Of a DNA stretch of 64,000 bases, positions 35,691 through 46,752 are shown piece by piece; the first letter of the stretch is position 1, and every line of letters begins with the position of its first letter. This DNA is from Melioribacteraceae bacterium. Lineage in GTDB: Bacteria > Bacteroidota > Ignavibacteria > Ignavibacteriales > Melioribacteraceae. Location: contig WYBN01000012.1 of the NCBI GenBank assembly GCA_011525875.1, forward strand, positions 372,001-436,000. The letters are read 5' to 3'. Below the pieces are notes generated by a model. It was not told where the DNA came from and did no database searches. It saw only the letters and a program-made list of their open reading frames with translations. A program made the position numbers and the translations under genes.

Positions 35691-35726
35691 AAAAAGGCAG
35701 AGAAACTACTCTCTGCTTTTTTTTTT
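35691..35726 (+). terminator. Strong Rho-independent terminator
   Basis: GCAGAGA (35697-35703) pairs with TCTCTGC (35710-35716); a G-T pair and five A-T pairs extend the stem into a run of ten T. Eleven bases after the EF-G-like stop. Confidence 0.93.
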
Positions 35727-35736
35727 GGGAGCGTAA

Positions 35737-36240
35737 ATGAAAAATATGTGGTCCCCATGGCGTCATCAATACATAGAATCTTTTAAAAATGAAAAGGGTA
35801 ATGAGGGCTGCATATTCTGCAATGCCGTAAAAGAAAAGATAAATGATGAGGACTGCCTTGTAGTCTCACAGAAGAAAAGAACGCTTGTTATGCTTAATCT
35901 TTACCCATACAACAACGGTCATTTGATGATAGTCCCTTTTAGACACGCTCCCAGTATAATAGAACTAACAGAAAAAGAATTAACAAATGCCATGATCTTG
36001 ATAAGACATTCAATCGTAATTCTTTCCAAAATCATGAAACCGCAGGGTTTTAATATTGGCGCCAATATTGGGAAAGCTGCCGGAGCCGGTATAGATTCTC
36101 ATATTCATTTTCATGTGGTTCCGCGATGGAACGGCGATACTAATTTTATGCCTGTACTCGCCGAGGCAAAAGTCATATCGCAAGACTTAATTCAAACTAA
36201 AAATGCTCTTGTAAAAGAATTTAAAAATCTGCGGTTATAG
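35737..36240 (+). CDS. HIT-family nucleotide hydrolase/transferase
   Basis: A 167-residue protein with the histidine-triad motif HIHFHVVPRW. The N-terminal MWSPWRHQYI and the CxxC in CIFCNA are typical of the Ap4A phosphorylase/hydrolase-like branch. The conserved ANIGKAAGAGIDSH segment precedes the triad. Such enzymes act on dinucleoside polyphosphates or AMP-linked substrates; the exact substrate is unknown. ATG with GGGAG upstream, shortly after a terminator, so it must have its own promoter in the T-rich leader. Confidence 0.93.
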   Translation: MKNMWSPWRHQYIESFKNEKGNEGCIFCNAVKEKINDEDCLVVSQKKRTLVMLNLYPYNNGHLMIVPFRHAPSIIELTEKELTNAMILIRHSIVILSKIMKPQGFNIGANIGKAAGAGIDSHIHFHVVPRWNGDTNFMPVLAEAKVISQDLIQTKNALVKEFKNLRL

Positions 36241-36248
36241 TTCTGACT

Positions 36249-36278
36249 TTTGTAAGTTTTATAATATTATTATCTTTG
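36249..36278 (+). promoter_or_regulatory. Candidate Bacteroidota-type promoter for thyX
   Basis: TTTG (36249-36252), an 18-base spacer and TATCTTTG (36271-36278) match the Bacteroidota consensus TTTG / TAnnTTTG (usual spacing 19-21). It lies 63 bases before thyX. A similar TATTTTTG element (38117-38124) precedes mutL, without a clear upstream TTTG. Confidence 0.45.
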
Positions 36279-36341
36279 CCCGCTAATTGACAGATATTAC
36301 TTCTTACATCTCTTAATCAAATTTCTGAAGGACATTTACAA

Positions 36342-37268
36342 ATGGAAGAAAGGAAGTTCGAAAAAATAGAAAGTATTAAAGTTGAAGGTTTGGATGAAAT
36401 TCTCGGCATTCCCTTCATGGTGCTTAACGATGGATTTGTCCGTGTTGTGGATTATATGGGAAGCGATCAATCAATTGTTCAAGCCGCGCGTGTTTCATAC
36501 GGGAAAGGCACTAAACAAGTTAATCAGGATAGAGGATTGATACGCTATTTAATGAGACACAGGCATACAACACCGTTCGAAATGTGCGAGATAAAATTCC
36601 ACGTTAGAGTACCTATGGACTGCTGGAGGCAATGGATAAGGCATCGGACTGCTAATGTTAATGAATATTCAACGAGATATTCTTTGGCAATCGATGCAGC
36701 CCAGACGACGGAACCAGACCAATGGAGAGTTCAATCGAAATCGAATATGCAGGGAAGTGAAGGAGTTCTAAATAATCAAATCGGGCTTGATTTTTCAAAA
36801 GAAGAAGAAAAACTTCATGATCTTTCGCGTGATATTTATAATAAAAGAATTGGGGCTGGAATCGCCAGAGAACAGGCAAGGAAGGATCTGCCGTTATCTA
36901 CTTATACAGAGGCTTATTGGAAAATTGATTTGCACAATCTTCTTCATTTTCTTGAACTGAGAATGGATAGCCACGCTCAACTCGAAATAAGAAAATACTC
37001 CGAAACAATCGGTTATGAGATTGTAAAGAGATGGGTGCCTATAGTTTGGGAAGCATTCGAAGATTACAGACTAAAATCTTTTCAAATATCAGGACCTGAA
37101 CTTGAAATTATTAAACACATTAATAAAAGTGATTTTGATTCTGTTGAGTTACTTGCAGAAGGCTTAGGCTGGTTGGAAAAACGTGCCGACGGATCATTAA
37201 AACAAAATCTTGAACGTATTGAATTTGAAGAAAAACTAAGCAGGCTCAATTTGAAACTTCCGTGGTGA
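36342..37268 (+). CDS. thyX: FAD-dependent thymidylate synthase
   Basis: A 308-residue flavoprotein that makes dTMP from dUMP with CH2-THF and NADPH, releasing tetrahydrofolate rather than dihydrofolate. The exact ThyX motif RHRx7S is seen (Arg100-His101-Arg102 to Ser110), followed by TRYS, and an earlier RHRHTTPFE. It is longer than the minimal 220-residue ThyX because of a C-terminal extension and a loop near 125-150. It is 34 bases upstream of a lipoprotein gene and in the same run as folA. Confidence 0.96.
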   Translation: MEERKFEKIESIKVEGLDEILGIPFMVLNDGFVRVVDYMGSDQSIVQAARVSYGKGTKQVNQDRGLIRYLMRHRHTTPFEMCEIKFHVRVPMDCWRQWIRHRTANVNEYSTRYSLAIDAAQTTEPDQWRVQSKSNMQGSEGVLNNQIGLDFSKEEEKLHDLSRDIYNKRIGAGIAREQARKDLPLSTYTEAYWKIDLHNLLHFLELRMDSHAQLEIRKYSETIGYEIVKRWVPIVWEAFEDYRLKSFQISGPELEIIKHINKSDFDSVELLAEGLGWLEKRADGSLKQNLERIEFEEKLSRLNLKLPW

Positions 37269-37302
37269 TTGTCGAATAAAGAATAATTAGAAAGTTTAAC
37301 AC

Positions 37303-37620
37303 ATGCCGAGAAAATTTAAGCAAATTACTGCCATTATATTTATGGTATTAATTTTAGCGAATTGCAGGGAAGAGATGATAATCTTTCCTGACGATCCTGA
37401 TAATGCTTCTATTCATATAAGCACAACTCCGGAAGGGGCGAGTATTTTCCTAAATGGCACTTATACAACGAAAATAACTCCTGATTGGCTTACAGGGCTT
37501 GTTAAAGGCGACCATTATATCACTCTTAAATTATTCGGATATGCAGATACAACACTGAAAATTAATATAGACCCGGCAACTAAACGTTTCTTAACCGTGA
37601 GACTTACTCAATTAGATTGA
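37303..37620 (+). CDS. PEGA-domain lipoprotein
   Basis: A 105-residue protein with a lipoprotein signal (LILANC, Cys21) and one PEGA domain (about 38-103: ISTTPEGASIFLNGTYT then a GDHYITLKLFGYAD strand pair). PEGA domains occur in surface and envelope proteins, often as ligand- or partner-binding beta modules. It lies between thyX and folA with no evident link to folate. Its stop codon overlaps the folA TTG. Confidence 0.85.
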   Translation: MPRKFKQITAIIFMVLILANCREEMIIFPDDPDNASIHISTTPEGASIFLNGTYTTKITPDWLTGLVKGDHYITLKLFGYADTTLKINIDPATKRFLTVRLTQLD

Positions 37621-38111
37621 ACGATCAAATAAAAAAAATAATAATCGCCTCTGCCGCCAGTAATTGGATAATTGGAAAGAACGGAAGTTTGCCTTGGAAT
37701 ATACCAGCCGACCTTCAGCATTTCAAAAGAACAACAATGGGATTCCCCGTATTGATCGGTAGAAGGACTTTTGATTCAATCGGAAAAATTCTTGAAGGGA
37801 GAATAAACATAGTAGTCTCACGCAGTTTAGAACCAGTAACAAAAGACAATCTTATAATTGTTAACAGCATTGAAAGAGGAATTGAGCAAGCAGTATCAAG
37901 AAATTATGAAAGGTTTTATATTGCAGGCGGTTCAAGTATATTCGCTCAAACTATCAAGATTGCTCATGAACTGATTATTTCACATGTCACCGGTGATTTT
38001 GAAGGGGACTCATATTTCCCGAAAATTGATTTAGAAAACTGGCAAACGGAATCAATTAGTACATATCCGGAATTTGTGATAAAATTATACAAAAAAAAAG
38101 AACGGAAATAA
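37617..38111 (+). CDS. folA: Dihydrofolate reductase
   Basis: A 164-residue NADPH-dependent enzyme reducing dihydrofolate to tetrahydrofolate. Typical segments are NWIIGKNGSLPWNIPADL with catalytic Asp32, the GRRTFDSIG cofactor loop, and FYIAGGSSIF. TTG start overlaps the preceding stop. Having it beside ThyX is noteworthy, since ThyX does not produce dihydrofolate. Confidence 0.95.
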   Translation: MNDQIKKIIIASAASNWIIGKNGSLPWNIPADLQHFKRTTMGFPVLIGRRTFDSIGKILEGRINIVVSRSLEPVTKDNLIIVNSIERGIEQAVSRNYERFYIAGGSSIFAQTIKIAHELIISHVTGDFEGDSYFPKIDLENWQTESISTYPEFVIKLYKKKERK

Positions 38112-38144
38112 ATTCGTATTTTTGTGCGCCAATAAAACTATAAT

Positions 38145-40010
38145 ATGTCAGAAGAAATAATAAATATACTACCCGAGAACATTTCGAATAAGATCGCTGC
38201 CGGCGAAGTAGTTCAAAGACCCGCTTCAGTGCTCAAAGAACTTATAGAGAACTCAATAGACGCGGAAGCAAAAAGTATAGAGGTAATTATTAAAAATGCC
38301 GGTAAGACTTTAATTCAAGTTGTAGACGATGGATTAGGAATGAGCCAGAAAGATGCGGTTAAATGCATTCAAAGGCATGCTACAAGTAAAATCAGAACTG
38401 TAGAGGATCTTTCGGCTATTAGAACTTTCGGATTCAGAGGAGAAGCATTAAGCTCAATCGCATCTGTTAGTCTTACTGAAATAAGAACTGAAATGTACGA
38501 TGATGAACTTGGCACATTGATTCGATATGAGGAGGATAAAGGGATAGTGGTAGAGAAAGGTTCTTTTGCCAAAGGAACTTCCGTTATAGTAAAAAATCTT
38601 TTTTACAATACCCCGGCACGCAGGAATTTTTTAAAATCAAATTCAACCGAGTTAAGACATCTTATAGATACATTTAAAGTATTTTCATTAAGTCATCCTT
38701 CTATATCGTTTTCTTTTTGGAATGACGACGATGAAATTTTTAATTATCCCGCCGCTGATCTTGAAGAGAGAATAAAATCTGTTATAGCAGATAATATTTT
38801 TGATGCGATAATACCATTTACAGAAAAGACCGACTTGCTTGATATTGTAGGTTTCGTAGCTAAGCCGACATTCCTTAAGAAAAGCCGAGGCGATCAATAT
38901 TTGTTTATAAATAAAAGATACGTCCAAAGTAAGATTGTAAATCACGCAGTTTTCTCTGCTTTTGAAAACATTCTTGAAAAAGGCGACTATCCTTTTTTCA
39001 TATTATTTCTTTCGATTGATCTTGCCAAAGTTGATGTAAATGTTCATCCATCTAAGCTCGAAGTTAAATTCGAAGATGAAAAAATTGTTTACTCGTTCGT
39101 AAACGCTGCGGTAAAGAAAGCTATAGGCAAATATGATCTTGTCCCAAATCTTTCCTTCAACCCAACTAAAGATTCAGAAGATTCATTGATTTATACAAAT
39201 TATAGGCGAACCGGCGAAAAGGATTTCTCAGATAGACCTGCATGGGGAGGCAATAAACCGGTTGGATCAAAAAACGGCATATTCACAAATGAAGAAATTG
39301 ACAATCTCTTCGATATGCTTAATACCGATTTGCGAAAAAACAGCACCGCACAGGAAATTGCATCTCCATTTGAAAATCAATTCCAAACAGAGGTTCAGCA
39401 TTTAAATCAAAAGGGAAGTTCGGAGAGCAGCGCAAGCGAAGAAAGCACTTTTATTATTTCTCTCCACAATAAATACATACTGGCACAAATAAAAAGCGGG
39501 TTAATGATTATTGATCAGCACGTGGCTCATGAGAGAATTTTATATGAAAAAGTGCTTCGTTCATTCGAAGCCGATATGCCTTTTTCTCAGCAGCTTCTTT
39601 TTTCGCAGACTATTCAGGTTGACCCTGCCGATTATGACCTTCTTAGAGAGATAGAAACTTATCTTCAAAAGCTCGGATATGATTTACGTTTTTTCGGAAA
39701 AGGCTCTATTGTTATTCACGGCGTGCCGTCTGATATTAAAATTGGGCATGAAGTTGAAACTCTTCTGCAGGTTCTCCTTGAATTCCGTACAAATCGAATT
39801 GAAAAAAAACTAGAAGTAAAAGATAATCTTGCGAAATCTTTTTCATGCAAGGCGGCTATCAAAGCGGGAGATAGACTATCTGAACAGGAAATGAGAATGC
39901 TGGTTGATCAGCTTTTTGCTACCTCCATGCCTTATGTGTGTCCTCACGGTCGCCCTATAGTCGTGAAAATTTCTCTTGATGAACTTGATAAAAGATTTGG
40001 CAGAACATAA
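38145..40010 (+). CDS. mutL: DNA mismatch repair protein MutL
   Basis: A 621-residue GHKL ATPase. N-terminal ATP motifs are seen: [21 protein letters not shown] and TFGFRGEAL. The C-terminal domain carries [12 protein letters not shown], a close match to the DQHA(x)2E(x)4E endonuclease motif, plus SCKAAIKAG and CPHGRP, so it should be an endonuclease-type MutL, as expected without a MutH strategy. A variable linker lies near 330-430. No mutS is in the window. Confidence 0.95.
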   Translation: MSEEIINILPENISNKIAAGEVVQRPASVLKELIENSIDAEAKSIEVIIKNAGKTLIQVVDDGLGMSQKDAVKCIQRHATSKIRTVEDLSAIRTFGFRGEALSSIASVSLTEIRTEMYDDELGTLIRYEEDKGIVVEKGSFAKGTSVIVKNLFYNTPARRNFLKSNSTELRHLIDTFKVFSLSHPSISFSFWNDDDEIFNYPAADLEERIKSVIADNIFDAIIPFTEKTDLLDIVGFVAKPTFLKKSRGDQYLFINKRYVQSKIVNHAVFSAFENILEKGDYPFFILFLSIDLAKVDVNVHPSKLEVKFEDEKIVYSFVNAAVKKAIGKYDLVPNLSFNPTKDSEDSLIYTNYRRTGEKDFSDRPAWGGNKPVGSKNGIFTNEEIDNLFDMLNTDLRKNSTAQEIASPFENQFQTEVQHLNQKGSSESSASEESTFIISLHNKYILAQIKSGLMIIDQHVAHERILYEKVLRSFEADMPFSQQLLFSQTIQVDPADYDLLREIETYLQKLGYDLRFFGKGSIVIHGVPSDIKIGHEVETLLQVLLEFRTNRIEKKLEVKDNLAKSFSCKAAIKAGDRLSEQEMRMLVDQLFATSMPYVCPHGRPIVVKISLDELDKRFGRT

Positions 40011-40044
40011 CTTTATTTATGAAAAAATTACTGAAAGCATCATC

Positions 40045-41697
40045 ATGAATGAAGAGTACTTAAAAGCAAAAAAAGAATACGAAGCTAAGGTTTCAAAAGC
40101 CCCTGCTACAGGGATGAAATTTACTTCCGTTTCGGGTGAAAGTATAAAGGTTTTATACGGTCCCGAAGATTATGACCATTCCGGTTATTTGAATGAAATT
40201 AATTTCCCGGGAGAGTTTCCATATACCCGCGGAATTCACGCAAACGGCTATAGAGGAAAGATATGGACAATGCGTCAGTTTGCTGGATTTGGAAGCCCTG
40301 AGGATACAAACGAACGTTTTAAATATTTGCTCAAGAACGGGCAGACCGGATTATCCGTTGCATTCGATTTGCCAACATTAATGGGCCGCGATTCAGACGA
40401 TCCTCTGAGTCAAGGCGAGGTCGGAATTTGCGGTGTTGCCGTTTCATCTCTTCATGACATGGAAATATTATTCGATAAAATTCCACTCGAGAAAGTATCA
40501 ACCTCAATGACCATAAATTCACCTTCGGCTATGATTTTTGCTTTTTACCTTGCCATAGCTAAGAAGCAGGGAATTTCTTTTGATAAACTCCGTGGAACTC
40601 TTCAAAATGACATACTGAAAGAATATATAGCACAGAAAGAATATATCTATCCTCCAACTCCTTCATTAAGAATTATAACTGACATGATAGAGTATTGCTC
40701 GAAGGAAGTTCCTCAGTGGAATCCTGTTTCGGTCAGCGGATATCATATTAGAGAAGCTGGATCAACTGCTGTGCAAGAGCTTGCATTTACTCTGGCGGAC
40801 GGATTTGCATATATCGAAGCTTGTTTGGAGCGCGGCTTAAATATTGATGATTTTGCGCCGAGGATTTCTTTTTTCTTTAATTCTCATCTGGATTTCTTCG
40901 AAGAAATCGCAAAATACAGAGCAGCCCGCAGAATTTATGCAAAGAGAATGAAAGATCAATATAAAGCTGAAAACCCCAGATCGTGGTGGCTTAGATTCCA
41001 CACTCAGACCGCCGGATGTACGCTCACTGCACAGCAGCCGGAGAATAATATTATAAGGACAACGCTTCAAGCGCTTGCCGGAGTTTTAGGCGGGACGCAG
41101 TCTCTTCATACAAATTCGATGGATGAAACTTTGGCTCTTCCGAGTGAAAAGGCGGTTAAAATTGCTTTGCGCACTCAACAAATTATTGCTTATGAATCTG
41201 GAGTTATCAACACGGTCGACCCTCTTGGTGGAAGCTATTATGTTGAGTCTTTAACTGATCGCATGGAAGAATCAGCTACTAAAATATTTAATGAAATAGA
41301 TTCTCTCGGAGGGGTTGTACGCGCAATAGAGGCTGGATATTTTCAGAGAGAAATTTCTGATGCCGCTTACCGTTACCAAAAAGAGCTTGAAAGAAAAGAG
41401 AAATTTGTAGTCGGTGTAAATGAATTTATAGAAACAGACGAAAAAATAGAAATTCCTATTCTGCAAATATCACCCGATGTTGAAAAGAAACAAGTGGAAA
41501 GACTTAAAACATTGAAAGCGTCGAGAGACAATTATGCCGTGGAACAAGCCTTGGAAAAGCTCTCATACGCAGTTACAAATAATCTTAATTTGATGCCTGT
41601 GCTCATTGAAGCTTCTGAAAAATATGTTACGCTGGGCGAAATGGTAAATGAACTTAAAAAACATTTTGGGGAATTTGAAGAAACGGCGGTATTTTGA
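40045..41697 (+). CDS. Methylmalonyl-CoA mutase large (catalytic) subunit, split type
   Basis: A 550-residue TIM-barrel catalytic subunit of the B12-dependent methylmalonyl-CoA mutase family, converting methylmalonyl-CoA and succinyl-CoA. Conserved segments include [51 protein letters not shown] and [13 protein letters not shown]. The C-terminal B12-binding domain (DxHxxG) is absent, so a separate small subunit is needed; none is in the window. Start at 40045, since an earlier in-frame ATG lies inside mutL. Other acyl-CoA mutases of the family cannot be excluded. Confidence 0.88.
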   Translation: MNEEYLKAKKEYEAKVSKAPATGMKFTSVSGESIKVLYGPEDYDHSGYLNEINFPGEFPYTRGIHANGYRGKIWTMRQFAGFGSPEDTNERFKYLLKNGQTGLSVAFDLPTLMGRDSDDPLSQGEVGICGVAVSSLHDMEILFDKIPLEKVSTSMTINSPSAMIFAFYLAIAKKQGISFDKLRGTLQNDILKEYIAQKEYIYPPTPSLRIITDMIEYCSKEVPQWNPVSVSGYHIREAGSTAVQELAFTLADGFAYIEACLERGLNIDDFAPRISFFFNSHLDFFEEIAKYRAARRIYAKRMKDQYKAENPRSWWLRFHTQTAGCTLTAQQPENNIIRTTLQALAGVLGGTQSLHTNSMDETLALPSEKAVKIALRTQQIIAYESGVINTVDPLGGSYYVESLTDRMEESATKIFNEIDSLGGVVRAIEAGYFQREISDAAYRYQKELERKEKFVVGVNEFIETDEKIEIPILQISPDVEKKQVERLKTLKASRDNYAVEQALEKLSYAVTNNLNLMPVLIEASEKYVTLGEMVNELKKHFGEFEETAVF

Positions 41698-42560
41698 AAG
41701 TGATTGATTACATAAAATTATTGCGTGTTTCGCAATGGAGTAAAAATATTTTTGTTTTTATCCCGCTTGTTTTCTCGCTTCATTTATTCGAATACGATTA
41801 CACCGCTATTGCTTTCTTAGCGGCTGTTTATTTCTGTCTCGCTTCAAGTATGATATATATTTACAACGATATGATAGATGCTGAAAAAGACAAATTGCAT
41901 CCGCAAAAGAAACACCGTCCTGTAGCCGGCGGAGTTATTTCAAAAGGCAAGGCGTCGGCAGCCGCGCTATTTCTGTTTATTATTATTTTGTCGTCAATCT
42001 TTATTTTTAATATGAAATTTGTTCTGGCGTTGTTTGCTTATATTCTATTGAATATTAGTTATTCCTTGTTATTTAAAAATATTGTAATTGCAGACATACT
42101 TTCGATAGCTCTCGGATTCATGCTTAGGATTCTCGGCGGCGCTTATGTTATTGACGTCCATGTTTCAAGCTGGCTTGTTCTTACGACATTGTTCCTATCA
42201 TTGTTCTTAGCTGTGATGAAAAGAAAGTCTGAATCCGAGATACAAAACGAATCCATTCAAACGCGAAGTGTATTAAGGGATTATTCGGAAGGATTTATTA
42301 ATCAAATTTCCGCCGTCAGCGCAGCCGGCGTTATTATCTGTTATGCACTTTATACAGTTTCAGACAGAACAATTGCATTTTTTCATACCGAAAATCTTGT
42401 TTATACAACCATATTTGTCGTATTTGGCGTATTCCGCTATCTATATTTAGTTTACTCAAAATCGTTAGGCGAAAATATAAATGACATCCTGCTTCGTGAT
42501 AAAAGTATGCTATTAAACAATATAATGTATTCAATTTCCGCAATAATTATTATTTATTGA
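41694..42560 (+). CDS. UbiA-family prenyltransferase, decaprenyl-phosphate phosphoribosyltransferase-like
   Basis: A 288-residue membrane enzyme with about eight helices. The motif [19 protein letters not shown] is of the UbiA superfamily in the form seen in decaprenylphosphoryl-5-phosphoribose synthases, with [12 protein letters not shown] at the N-terminus. It would transfer phosphoribose or a related group onto a polyprenyl carrier; a menaquinone-type role is also possible. No partner DprE genes are nearby. TTG start overlaps the mutase stop; a GTG two codons later is an alternative. Confidence 0.82.
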   Translation: MKVIDYIKLLRVSQWSKNIFVFIPLVFSLHLFEYDYTAIAFLAAVYFCLASSMIYIYNDMIDAEKDKLHPQKKHRPVAGGVISKGKASAAALFLFIIILSSIFIFNMKFVLALFAYILLNISYSLLFKNIVIADILSIALGFMLRILGGAYVIDVHVSSWLVLTTLFLSLFLAVMKRKSESEIQNESIQTRSVLRDYSEGFINQISAVSAAGVIICYALYTVSDRTIAFFHTENLVYTTIFVVFGVFRYLYLVYSKSLGENINDILLRDKSMLLNNIMYSISAIIIIY

Positions 42561-42561
42561 A

Positions 42562-43059
42562 ATGAAAATATATACGTTAGCTTTTACTCTGATGATAGCT
42601 GCGATTATAACATCATGCAGCGGCATTAAAGAAACTCAGACTGGCAAGCAGGAAGAGAAAAAAACGCCGGATGAAATTTTAATTCAGGAAATCCGGCTAA
42701 ATGTTTTAGAGCTTGTTGCCTGGATAGATCTTTTGCCGTCATCGGATAACCGCTTTCATATCTCCGGTAAATTGGAAATTTTATCAAAGCCGGAATATGA
42801 CATTGCGATGATTAAACTTAAAAATATTAATGTGACTCAAGCGGGGAACGAGATTTATTCTATTATTCCCAGTGTAAAATCAGATGAATTAAAAACCTAC
42901 GAGAATAAAAAACACTTAACTTTTTCTACAATACGCGGACTGCTACCTCATCCAGATTTTAATTTTAATGAAACAATTGATCTCGAGCTGATTTTTTCCG
43001 AAGGTAAGAATGAGTTCAAATATTTTATCGAAAAAATGAGTATTCAAAAAGCGAATTAA
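42562..43059 (+). CDS. Lipoprotein of unknown function
   Basis: A 165-residue protein with a lipoprotein signal (AIITSC, Cys19), then a charged linker and a domain of mostly beta character (residues 45-160). No family recognised. It begins one base after the prenyltransferase stop and is followed by a CorC-like gene, so it may belong to an envelope operon. Confidence 0.7.
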   Translation: MKIYTLAFTLMIAAIITSCSGIKETQTGKQEEKKTPDEILIQEIRLNVLELVAWIDLLPSSDNRFHISGKLEILSKPEYDIAMIKLKNINVTQAGNEIYSIIPSVKSDELKTYENKKHLTFSTIRGLLPHPDFNFNETIDLELIFSEGKNEFKYFIEKMSIQKAN

Positions 43060-43060
43060 A

Positions 43061-44284
43061 ATGGCTGCCGAATTCCTTGTTTTGTTTATTTTACTGTTGT
43101 TAAGCGCATTTTTCTCTTCTACGGAAATTGCTTATATAATATCCAATAAACTTAAAATTGAAATACGTGCACGGAAAAATAAATTATCTGCAAAAGTTGC
43201 TCAATATTTCAGCGGCAACCCGCAGATATTTTTTTCGACTATTTTGATCGGCAACAATGTTTCGAATATTGCTTTTGCCTCCCTTAGCGCTGTTATACTT
43301 TTCGAATATTTTCAGTATTCTGATTTAACCATACTCCTCTTATCAACTTTCGTGTTGCTGATTTTAGGAGAATTACTTCCAAAATATATCGCTACTGAAA
43401 ATTCTGACACTCTGATTATGATCGCGTCGATCCCGGTAGGGTTATTAACAATTTTACTTTATCCTTTTGTTAAAGCAGCATCATCAATATCCTCGCTTTT
43501 AATTCGTACCACAAACATTAATGAAGAAAGTATCTCGCAGTTGTTTGGCAAGGACGATATACACACGTTGATTCATGAAAGCTCGACAGTCGGTCAAATA
43601 AACAGATCAGATTCAGATATTATTAGCAAAGTTATTGATCTTGGCGATCAGAGAGTTTATGAAGTAATTACGCCGCGAACAGATATCGTCGGCGTCGAAA
43701 TTTCTTCTACAATTGACGACACTATCAATCTAATGATTGAGTCCGGGTATTCAAAACTTCCAGTTTATGAGGAAACAATCGACGACGTAAAAGGCTTCGT
43801 CCATGTTTATGATATGTTCATGAAACCTTTAAATTTATCCTCTGCTATTCGTCATGTAATGTTCGTACCGGATACAAAAAAAACTCTGGAACTATTGAAT
43901 GAATTTTTAGAAAAGCAGACATCAATGGCAGTAGTTATAGATGAATTCGGCGGAACTGCCGGTATCGTAACCGTTGAAGATATTATTGAAGAAATGCTCG
44001 GCGAAATCCGTGACGAGTATGATATTGAGGAGGAGATTTGTAAAAAAACTTCTTTCGATACATTTGTTATCAGTGGAAAGGTTGAAATTGATTTTATTAA
44101 CGATGAATTTGATCTAAATATTCCTACCGGCGACTATGAAACTCTAGCCGGATTTATTTTGTCGAGATTAGGAAGTATTCCCGAGCACGGTCAGTCGTTC
44201 GTTTTAGATAATTTCAAATTTTTAGTGCTTCGTTCCGACAAAAAGAGAATTGAGTTAGTAAAGCTTCAGGTGCTGCAAAATTGA
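43061..44284 (+). CDS. CNNM/CorC-like membrane protein with CBS pair
   Basis: A 407-residue protein with an N-terminal DUF21/CNNM membrane domain (about 1-150, four helices), a CBS pair (about 190-310, with YEVITPRTDIVGVE and MAVVIDEFGGTAGIVTVEDI) and a C-terminal CorC/HlyC domain (about 325-403). Such proteins are linked to Mg2+/Co2+ or other cation transport; the old name hemolysin is historical. Immediately follows the lipoprotein gene. Confidence 0.92.
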   Translation: MAAEFLVLFILLLLSAFFSSTEIAYIISNKLKIEIRARKNKLSAKVAQYFSGNPQIFFSTILIGNNVSNIAFASLSAVILFEYFQYSDLTILLLSTFVLLILGELLPKYIATENSDTLIMIASIPVGLLTILLYPFVKAASSISSLLIRTTNINEESISQLFGKDDIHTLIHESSTVGQINRSDSDIISKVIDLGDQRVYEVITPRTDIVGVEISSTIDDTINLMIESGYSKLPVYEETIDDVKGFVHVYDMFMKPLNLSSAIRHVMFVPDTKKTLELLNEFLEKQTSMAVVIDEFGGTAGIVTVEDIIEEMLGEIRDEYDIEEEICKKTSFDTFVISGKVEIDFINDEFDLNIPTGDYETLAGFILSRLGSIPEHGQSFVLDNFKFLVLRSDKKRIELVKLQVLQN

Positions 44285-44398
44285 GTATGATTTATTTATA
44301 ATAAGGTTTATTCGCAATTAGCTCCACCCGAACGTTGGAACTTATCTAAACATTCTCAATGTTAATTAACTAAGAAAAAATTTTATAGCAGAAAGAAC

Positions 44399-44755
44399 AT
44401 GATCTCCATTTTTGATAATTTTACAAAAAACGGTAATTACCTGCAGAATCTAAATCCGGATGAATTCTTAAGTTCAATTATGAAAGACGATAAAGCTGTT
44501 GTAATTGACGTAAGAACTCCTTCTGAAAATGCGGAAATACGAATACCTAATTCAAAATTAATTGACATTTACAATCCTGAGTTTGATAGTAAAATCAACT
44601 TGCTTGACCGAAGCAAAAATTATTACCTCTACTGCCGGAGCGGAAGCCGGAGTCTTTCTGCAGGTAGAAGAATGTATGATATGGGATTCAAAAATGTCTT
44701 TAACCTGAAAAATGGCATAATCAATTGGAACGGACCCGTTGAATCGGAATATTAA
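44399..44755 (+). CDS. Single-domain rhodanese
   Basis: A 118-residue cytosolic protein of the rhodanese fold with VVIDVRTPSE and an intact active-site loop YLYCRSGSRS with Cys79. It may transfer or carry persulfide sulfur. In contrast to the one in the sulfur operon it keeps its catalytic Cys. Six bases separate it from a DCC protein, another thiol-redox candidate. Confidence 0.9.
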   Translation: MISIFDNFTKNGNYLQNLNPDEFLSSIMKDDKAVVIDVRTPSENAEIRIPNSKLIDIYNPEFDSKINLLDRSKNYYLYCRSGSRSLSAGRRMYDMGFKNVFNLKNGIINWNGPVESEY

Positions 44756-44760
44756 GAGAT

Positions 44761-45174
44761 ATGGCTAAGTATGAATCAACGAACGCAGCTGTTATTCTCT
44801 TCGACGGCGTATGCAATTTATGCAACTGGACAGTTAAGTTTATTTATAAAAGGGATAAAAAGAAAAAATTCAGGTTTGCTTCCTTCCAGTCGGAATTTTC
44901 AAAAAGGTTATTGGATAAGCGTACGGCTGAGACTAATTTTGATTCGGTTATACTCTTTCATAATAATAATTTCTTTACTAAGTCGGATGCTGTTATTGAA
45001 ATTTCATCCTTATTGGGATTTCCCTGGAATATTTTGAGAATATTTAAAATACTCCCGTCTGCTTTTAGAGATACGTTTTATGATTTTATTGCCAATAACA
45101 GGTATAAATGGTTTGGCAAGATGGATGCATGCATGATACCGTCCGGGAAAATCAAAGATCTCTTCTTTGAATAA
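44761..45174 (+). CDS. DCC-family (DUF393) thiol-disulfide oxidoreductase-like protein
   Basis: A 137-residue protein with the signature FDGVCNLCN, Asp15-x-x-Cys18-x-x-Cys21, of the DCC family. Members are predicted thiol-disulfide oxidoreductases; function is largely unproven. It pairs with the rhodanese before it, and a terminator hairpin follows. Confidence 0.9.
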   Translation: MAKYESTNAAVILFDGVCNLCNWTVKFIYKRDKKKKFRFASFQSEFSKRLLDKRTAETNFDSVILFHNNNFFTKSDAVIEISSLLGFPWNILRIFKILPSAFRDTFYDFIANNRYKWFGKMDACMIPSGKIKDLFFE

Positions 45175-45181
45175 AATCCGG

Positions 45182-46389
<1,208 letters not shown>

Positions 46390-46701
46390 TTGTTTTATCT
46401 ATTAGCAATGGCCCCGCAAGGCGAAGGCGGGGGAGGAATGATGAGCACTTTAATAATGTTCGGTGCGATATTCGCTATTTTTTATTTTATGATTATAAGA
46501 CCGCAGCAAAAACGCGCAAAAGAACGAGAAAAGTTGCTCTCGGAAATCAAAAAGGGTGATAAAGTTGTGACAAACGGCGGATTGCACGGTGTAATTGCCG
46601 GAATTGACGACAAAACATGTTTGATTGACGTTGGCAATAACATGAAGCTTAAATATGAAAGAAGCTCTATCGCAAGCATATTAAAGTCAAAAGAAGAATA
46701 A
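46390..46701 (+). CDS. yajC: YajC, Sec translocase accessory subunit
   Basis: A 103-residue single-span membrane protein with the sequence PQGEGGGGM before one helix (about 18-35), then IIRPQQKRAKERE and a small beta domain (VVTNGGLHGVIAGID), typical of YajC. It associates with SecDF-SecYEG. The tgt-yajC order is widespread; secD/secF do not follow here, an nfeD-type gene does. TTG start seven bases after CAGGAGG. Confidence 0.93.
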   Translation: MFYLLAMAPQGEGGGGMMSTLIMFGAIFAIFYFMIIRPQQKRAKEREKLLSEIKKGDKVVTNGGLHGVIAGIDDKTCLIDVGNNMKLKYERSSIASILKSKEE

Positions 46702-46752
46702 GAAAATTCAATAAAGTATATTATTTTTAGTAGTATTAAAAACGAGGGGAAA

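Noticed and set aside
39976..40044. Extension of the methylmalonyl-CoA mutase into the end of mutL
   Set aside because: The extra 23 residues overlap a real coding region and are not part of the family; the ATG at 40045 is preferred.
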